A DNA stretch of 55,766 bases from positions 1-55,766 of the forward strand of contig NZ_SSMQ01000083.1 in assembly GCF_005144585.1 (NCBI RefSeq), given 5' to 3'. The notes beneath the pieces are model-generated. The model was not told where the DNA came from. It saw only the letters and a list, made by a program, of their open reading frames with translations, and ran no database searches. The position numbers and the translations under genes are program-made. Shown piece by piece: positions 52,009-55,766 of the stretch (position 1 is the stretch's first letter; each line of letters opens with the position of its first letter). The stretch is from Polyangium fumosum (GTDB taxonomy: Bacteria > Myxococcota_A > Polyangia > Polyangiales > Polyangiaceae).

Positions 52009-52055
52009 TGGGGGCTTGCTTGACGGGGTGGGGGAGGGTGGGCGATGGGAAGAAG

Positions 52056-52688
52056 ATGGAAAGCAGGCGGGCGTGCTTGCGAGGGTTTCGGTTGGGTAGG
52101 ACGGGACGGCGGGCGCTGGTGGGTGGGGCCGTGCTGGCGGGGTGCCTAGCGGTCGGGGCGGAGGCGCGCGCCGAGCCGCAAGGGACGGTCGGGCTGACGA
52201 TCGGTGCAGCCGGGCGAGGGCTCGATCGAAAGATTTGGGACCAAACAGCCTTCCACCTGGGGCTGCGGGGGGACGTGTTGTTCGGTCGGAGCAAGGTGAC
52301 CGACTTCGGCGTGGGACCCTATGCCGAGGTGATGACGCACGCCTTCGACGAGGTGCAGTTCGGCGCTGGGGTGTCGACGTTGTTCCCCGTGCTGCAAGCG
52401 CTGCCCCTCGTGGCCTCGGTGGGCGGGTACGGGCGGTACGCGCCGATGCAGGGGCTCGAGCCAGGGGTGGCGGGGGCGCTGTTCTGGGGGAGCCGCAGCT
52501 ACAACTTCCACGCCTCGTACGTCATGGCCTTCGGGCTGCTCGTGCAGTTCCGGTACGGGCTCGGTCCCTCGCGGGAGACCTCGATCGTCATCGGCGCGCA
52601 GCTCGACCTGGTGGCGTTGAGCTTGCCGTTCCAGCTCCTCTTCAACGCGGTGCGCGGAGGGTCGCGGGATACGAGACCCGTGCGGTGA
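52056..52688 (+). CDS. Exported envelope protein of unknown function
   Basis: I start at ATG 52056 (MESRRACLRG); an in-frame GTG at 52008 would fall inside parS site 2. The 210 residues have a signal peptide (RALVGGAVLAGCLAVGAEARA) and then alternating strands with aromatic residues (GVGPYAEVMTHAFDEVQFGA, SYNFHASYVMAFGLLVQFRY), which suggest a small outer-membrane barrel. A lipobox-like LAGC is present, but signal peptidase I cleavage after AEARA is equally possible. No family is recognised. Confidence 0.65.
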   Translation: MESRRACLRGFRLGRTGRRALVGGAVLAGCLAVGAEARAEPQGTVGLTIGAAGRGLDRKIWDQTAFHLGLRGDVLFGRSKVTDFGVGPYAEVMTHAFDEVQFGAGVSTLFPVLQALPLVASVGGYGRYAPMQGLEPGVAGALFWGSRSYNFHASYVMAFGLLVQFRYGLGPSRETSIVIGAQLDLVALSLPFQLLFNAVRGGSRDTRPVR

Positions 52689-52702
52689 CGGGTCCAGGGG
52701 GA

Positions 52703-52718
52703 TGTTTCACGTGAAACG
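52703..52718. other. parS site 3 (ParB centromere)
   Basis: TGTTTCACGTGAAACG, identical to sites 1 and 2, intergenic between the envelope protein gene and the next minus-strand lipoprotein gene. Confidence 0.92.
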
Positions 52719-52750
52719 TTGAGGGCGGCGGGTCGCCGTGGGAGGGCGGC

Positions 52751-53476
52751 TCAGGGGGTGCAGATCGGGTTCCCCTGGCAGGCGCGGCAGTCGACCCAGT
52801 TGTCGACGCCGGGTCGGCAAATGCCGGACGGGCCGTCGGCCGTGATGCTGCAATCCGCTCCGGGCACGAGTGGGTCGTTGGCCTCGCTCGGGAAGAAGAC
52901 CAGGCAGCCGCGGCAGACGTCGACCGGCCACTGGAACTCGCCGGTAGCGATCTCTTCACCGCCGAGGGTATGTCCACGAACGATGACGCGTGCGATGACC
53001 TCGACCGGGGGGCCATTCGCGACCGCCCCGGCCGCCGCCGAGCTGCCCGAGTCGATCAGCACGACATGCGCGATGCCATACCCCGGCTCGACGCCCGTCG
53101 ACGGGTCGGCGAACCCGGTGGCCGCCGCGGAGAAGGCGCCGAGCTCGTTGCCCGCCGAATCGAAGGTGTGGACGTCCGCGCTCTCGAACATGACGCGGGA
53201 GGTCTCCGTGCGAAGCGTCGCAGCATTGCCGCGCCGGACCAACTGGTTGCCGACCAGCAGCGCCGCGCTGTACTCGGTGCTGAACTCGACATCGAGGGCG
53301 CCGCGGAGCACGACCGGGGCCGAGGGTTCAGCCGAAACCTCGCAGGTATCTTCGGGGAACTTCAGGACCCCCCGGACGAAGAGGCTGCTCTCGTTCTCCG
53401 CGCATCCAGAACCGAGCAACGCGCCGAGCGCCAGAAGCGCGGTCAAACTGCCGACATGCCTTCGCTGGGTCTTCAT
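52751..53476 (-). CDS. Lipoprotein of unknown function
   Basis: From ATG 53476 (MKTQRRHVGSLTALLALGAL) the 241-residue protein has the lipobox GSGC. The mature part contains beta-rich stretches (GALDVEFSTEYSAALLVGN, IVRGHTLGGEEIATGEFQW) and a Cys-rich end (VDVCRGCLVFFP, CRACQGNPICTP) with paired cysteines that likely form disulfides. I know no family for it. It lies 81 bp upstream of the 5'-most base of aroKB's stop, in the same orientation. Confidence 0.7.
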   Translation of the reverse strand: MKTQRRHVGSLTALLALGALLGSGCAENESSLFVRGVLKFPEDTCEVSAEPSAPVVLRGALDVEFSTEYSAALLVGNQLVRRGNAATLRTETSRVMFESADVHTFDSAGNELGAFSAAATGFADPSTGVEPGYGIAHVVLIDSGSSAAAGAVANGPPVEVIARVIVRGHTLGGEEIATGEFQWPVDVCRGCLVFFPSEANDPLVPGADCSITADGPSGICRPGVDNWVDCRACQGNPICTP

Positions 53477-53557
53477 GTTGGAGGAGCCTCCCTCGACGCC
53501 TGAGGTCAACCATCAGTGTATCGGGAAAGGCCCCGAGCCGGCAAAGATCCGCAGGGT

Positions 53558-55189
53558 TCAGACGGAAGCGCTCTGCATCCCCGCATGAAGGAGGCGCCCC
53601 AGCGCGTCGAGCGAGAGGAGCTCGATGCGAGGTCGTCCGAGCCCTTCGAGGAGGACGACACGAATGCCCGCCACGGTGCGCTTCTTGTCGAGCGCGGCCA
53701 GGCGGATGGCCTCGTCGAGGGGCTCGCGCGAGAGGTCGGTGGGCAAGCCGAGGTCGACGAGGAGACGCTCGATACACGCCGCTGCCTCGGGATCGGTGAC
53801 GCCGAGGGCACGGCCAACCCGCAAGATGGCGACCATGCCGAGCGAGACAGCCTCGCCGTGGGTAAGCCGGGTGTACGCGCCAGCCGCTTCCAGGCCATGC
53901 CCGATCGTGTGGCCGAAGTTGAGCAGGACCCGATCGCCGGCCTCTCGCTCGTCCCGGGTGACGATCTCCGTCTTCACCCGGACCGCACCGAGGACCATCT
54001 CCCGAACGAGGTCGAGGTCACGCGCGAGGACACGCGTGCGCTCCCGGCCGACGAGGTCGAAGAGGGAGAGGTCGGCGATGGCCGCGGCCTTGACGACCTC
54101 GGCCAAGCCGGAGACGTAGGCCCGGGGGGACTCGCTCTGCACGCGCGCCGGGTCGATGAGCACGGCCGAGGGCTGGTGGAAGGTGCCAACGGCATTCTTG
54201 GCGACCCCGAGGTCGACGCCGGTCTTCCCCCCAACGGCAGCATCGACCATCGAGAGCAAGGTCGTGGGCATCGCGACCCACCGGACGCCCCGAAGCAAAA
54301 GGGACGCGGCAAACCCGGCGACATCGGAGACGACCCCGCCGCCGAGGGCAACGACGAGGCACTCGCGGTCCGCGCCCGACTCGACGAGGGCCGCGAGGAT
54401 GCGCTCGACCGCCGGGAGCTGCTTGTGCGGTTCACCGGGCGGAAGGACGACCGTGGCCGGGACGCGAAGGCCCGCGGTACGGAGGGACGCGAGGACCGGT
54501 TCGAGCGCGAGCGGCGCGACGTTCTCATCCGTGACGACGAAGACGGCGGAAGGCGCAAGGGTACACGCGACCTCGGCGAGGGTGCGCGGGGCGTCCTGGG
54601 TCAGGCGGACCGGGTAGGACCGAGGGCCGAGCGGGACGACGAGGGTGGGGTCGAGCCAAGCGCGGAGGACGGCATCGGCGACGTCCTCGGGGGAGCGATC
54701 GTCGGTGCGAATGTGGGCATGGGCCTCGGCGTAGACGGCCGCGCGGGAGGCAAGGAGGCTGCGGAGGCGCTGGAGGCGGTCGGGGGCTTCGTCGAGGAGG
54801 GGTCGACCGGGCGCTGCGGTGCGCGCAGCGAGGGTGTCGGGTCGCGCCGTGAGGGTGACGACGTGCGCGTGGGCAAGGGCAAACGCGCGGAGGTCCGGGT
54901 CGAGGAGGGTGCCGCCGCCGAGCGAGATGACACGAGGTTCCGAGGAGGCGAGGAGTCGACGAAGGGTGTCGGCTTCGAGGGCGCGGAAGGCCGGTTCGCC
55001 ACCAGGCTCCGCAAAGAGGGCCGGTACGGAGCGGCCGGTGGTCTGCGTAATGACGGCGTCGAGGTCGAGGAAGGGGACAGCCGCTTGGGCCGCGACGAGG
55101 GGGCCAATGGTGGACTTGCCTGATCCCATCAGTCCAGAGAGGAGGAGGGGACGCTGGGGGCGAGGCTGGGGAACGGGAAGCGGAGGCAT
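53558..55189 (-). CDS. aroKB: Fused shikimate kinase - 3-dehydroquinate synthase (AroK-AroB)
   Basis: One 543-residue frame encodes two shikimate-pathway enzymes. Residues 1 to about 170 are shikimate kinase: P-loop GLMGSGKST, DLDAVITQTTG, and SLGGGTLLD. Residues about 180-543 are dehydroquinate synthase: PPGEPHKQ, VALGGGVVSDVAGFAAS, MPTTLLSMVDAAVGGKTG, KNAVGTFHQP, NFGHTIGHGLEA and THGEAVSLGM with the metal ligands. The two domains are joined directly. I start at ATG 55189 (MPPLPVPQPR). Fusion of these two domains is known in several lineages. Confidence 0.93.
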   Translation of the reverse strand: MPPLPVPQPRPQRPLLLSGLMGSGKSTIGPLVAAQAAVPFLDLDAVITQTTGRSVPALFAEPGGEPAFRALEADTLRRLLASSEPRVISLGGGTLLDPDLRAFALAHAHVVTLTARPDTLAARTAAPGRPLLDEAPDRLQRLRSLLASRAAVYAEAHAHIRTDDRSPEDVADAVLRAWLDPTLVVPLGPRSYPVRLTQDAPRTLAEVACTLAPSAVFVVTDENVAPLALEPVLASLRTAGLRVPATVVLPPGEPHKQLPAVERILAALVESGADRECLVVALGGGVVSDVAGFAASLLLRGVRWVAMPTTLLSMVDAAVGGKTGVDLGVAKNAVGTFHQPSAVLIDPARVQSESPRAYVSGLAEVVKAAAIADLSLFDLVGRERTRVLARDLDLVREMVLGAVRVKTEIVTRDEREAGDRVLLNFGHTIGHGLEAAGAYTRLTHGEAVSLGMVAILRVGRALGVTDPEAAACIERLLVDLGLPTDLSREPLDEAIRLAALDKKRTVAGIRVVLLEGLGRPRIELLSLDALGRLLHAGMQSASV

Positions 55190-55250
55190 GGGGATTACGA
55201 TTCGATGGGGGAGAGGTTTTGTCGAGGTGGGAGTGTGCGCGGGGGGCGCG

Positions 55251-55495
55251 GAGGGGGCGCCGGGCGGCGTGAGGTCGGGGGGGCTGGGGGCCCCCCCCGA
55301 ACTCGCGAGCCACGCCGGACGGAGTGGAAGGAGGTCGAGGTTTTGGCAAGACCCGGGAGGGGATGGATGTCGCCCACCGGCTAGGTCACGTGGGTGACGG
55401 ATGGGGCGTGGGGTTTCCGGGAGGTAGGGCGTGGCTCGCTCAGACAACGGGTCCCCCCCCAGCCCCCCCGACCTCACGCCGCCCGGCGCCCCCTC
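55251..55495. repeat. Long perfect inverted repeat, 40 bp arms
   Basis: The arm 55251-55290 and the arm 55456-55495 are perfect inverted copies (40 bp), separated by 165 bp. Arms are G-rich on one strand and would form an extended hairpin. The region 55190-55696 shows no gene I can support. Confidence 0.75.
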
Positions 55496-55568
55496 TGGTC
55501 CCAGGGTGGGACAAAGCCCCCAGGTCCAGAAGAGAGGTGGGGTGGAGAGGAGGGCGATCAGAAGGGTG

Positions 55569-55644
55569 GAGAGGGTTCCCGGTACGACGAGCACCGCTAG
55601 GCGCATCGGTCGAGAGGGTTCCCGGTACGACGAGCACCGCTAGG
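55569..55644. repeat. 33 bp direct repeat, two copies
   Basis: The 33 bp sequence at 55569-55601 recurs identically at 55612-55644 (period 43). It lies just before the possible transposase start. The core is GGTTCCCGGTACGACGAGCA. Confidence 0.8.
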
Positions 55645-55696
55645 TGACTGGTGTTTTTCTCTACCAAACCATCGCGGGATGGTGTAATGCGGGGCC

Positions 55697-55766
55697 ATGT
55701 CCCTTGGACAAACCCCGAAGCAGGGCGAGATGTGGAGGTCGACGTCAGCGTATTGCGAGGCCAAGC
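55697..55766 (+). CDS. Start of a reading frame running off the window (possible IS1182-like transposase N-terminus)
   Basis: ATG 55697 opens a frame of 23 codons to the window edge: MSLGQTPKQGEMWRSTSAYC and so on. The MWRST element recalls the N-terminus of some IS1182-family transposases as I remember them. With only 23 residues this is weak. If correct, the left end of an insertion sequence lies between 55645 and 55697. Confidence 0.3.
   Translation, partial: MSLGQTPKQGEMWRSTSAYCEAK

Overview
The window is a piece of a high-GC chromosome, most likely from a myxobacterium of the Sorangium/Polyangium type. The signs are Gly-rich lipoproteins, a GYF-domain membrane protein, a Ser/Thr kinase with a long Pro-rich tail, orphan multi-GAF histidine kinases, FG-GAP/CARDB lipoproteins and a fused AroK-AroB. 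The species assignment is an inference from gene content and codon style; no 16S gene is present.

Region 1 (about 0.7-12.9 kb, + strand) is the S10/spc/alpha ribosomal supercluster, from rplV to rplQ. It starts abruptly at rplV: the usual rpsJ-rplC-rplD-rplW-rplB-rpsS block is not upstream. Instead there is a 500 bp gap and a divergent Gly-rich lipoprotein gene. map is missing between adk and infA, and a terminator-like hairpin separates rpsD from rpoA. Several ribosomal proteins have low-complexity extensions, and S3 has an insertion in its KH domain.

Region 2 (13-25.2 kb) is mixed. It holds a HEAT/TPR membrane-anchored protein, acylphosphatase, rho with a structured leader, a GAF-GAF histidine kinase, an Fe-S (CCG) protein with a HAMP histidine kinase, an M35-like metallopeptidase, an ECF sigma factor with a candidate non-canonical anti-sigma partner, tRNA-Gln(TTG), a short tandem repeat and a GYF-domain protein.

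Region 3 (25.4-28.9 kb, - strand) is a visibly AT-richer two-gene unit: an AAA ATPase followed by a large subtilase. It resembles the IteA/IteS type of anti-phage pair.

Region 4 (29-47.6 kb) carries serS, clpB and two lipoproteins. It then has gyrB, recF and dnaN in one orientation without dnaA. Upstream of dnaN is a 520 bp gap with an AT-rich patch and degenerate DnaA boxes (candidate oriC). A Ser/Thr kinase, a lone ABC ATPase and two outer-membrane-type proteins follow.

Region 5 (47.57-49.56 kb, - strand) is a compact three-gene cassette: a TIGR04255-like protein, a HEAT-like protein and a hypothetical protein, translationally coupled. It is flanked by a perfect 21 bp direct repeat derived from the 3' end of the neighbouring outer-membrane gene, with an additional remnant of that gene at the right edge. 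It looks like a recently inserted accessory cassette, possibly defensive.

Region 6 (49.5-55.8 kb) has a coupled zapA-bioF-bioD operon, an envelope protein, a lipoprotein and aroKB. Three near-perfect parS sites lie within 2.7 kb, one of them inside bioD. Together with dnaN-recF-gyrB they mark this window as origin-proximal. Two long inverted repeats (30 bp and 40 bp arms), a 33 bp direct repeat and what may be the first codons of a transposase complete the right end.
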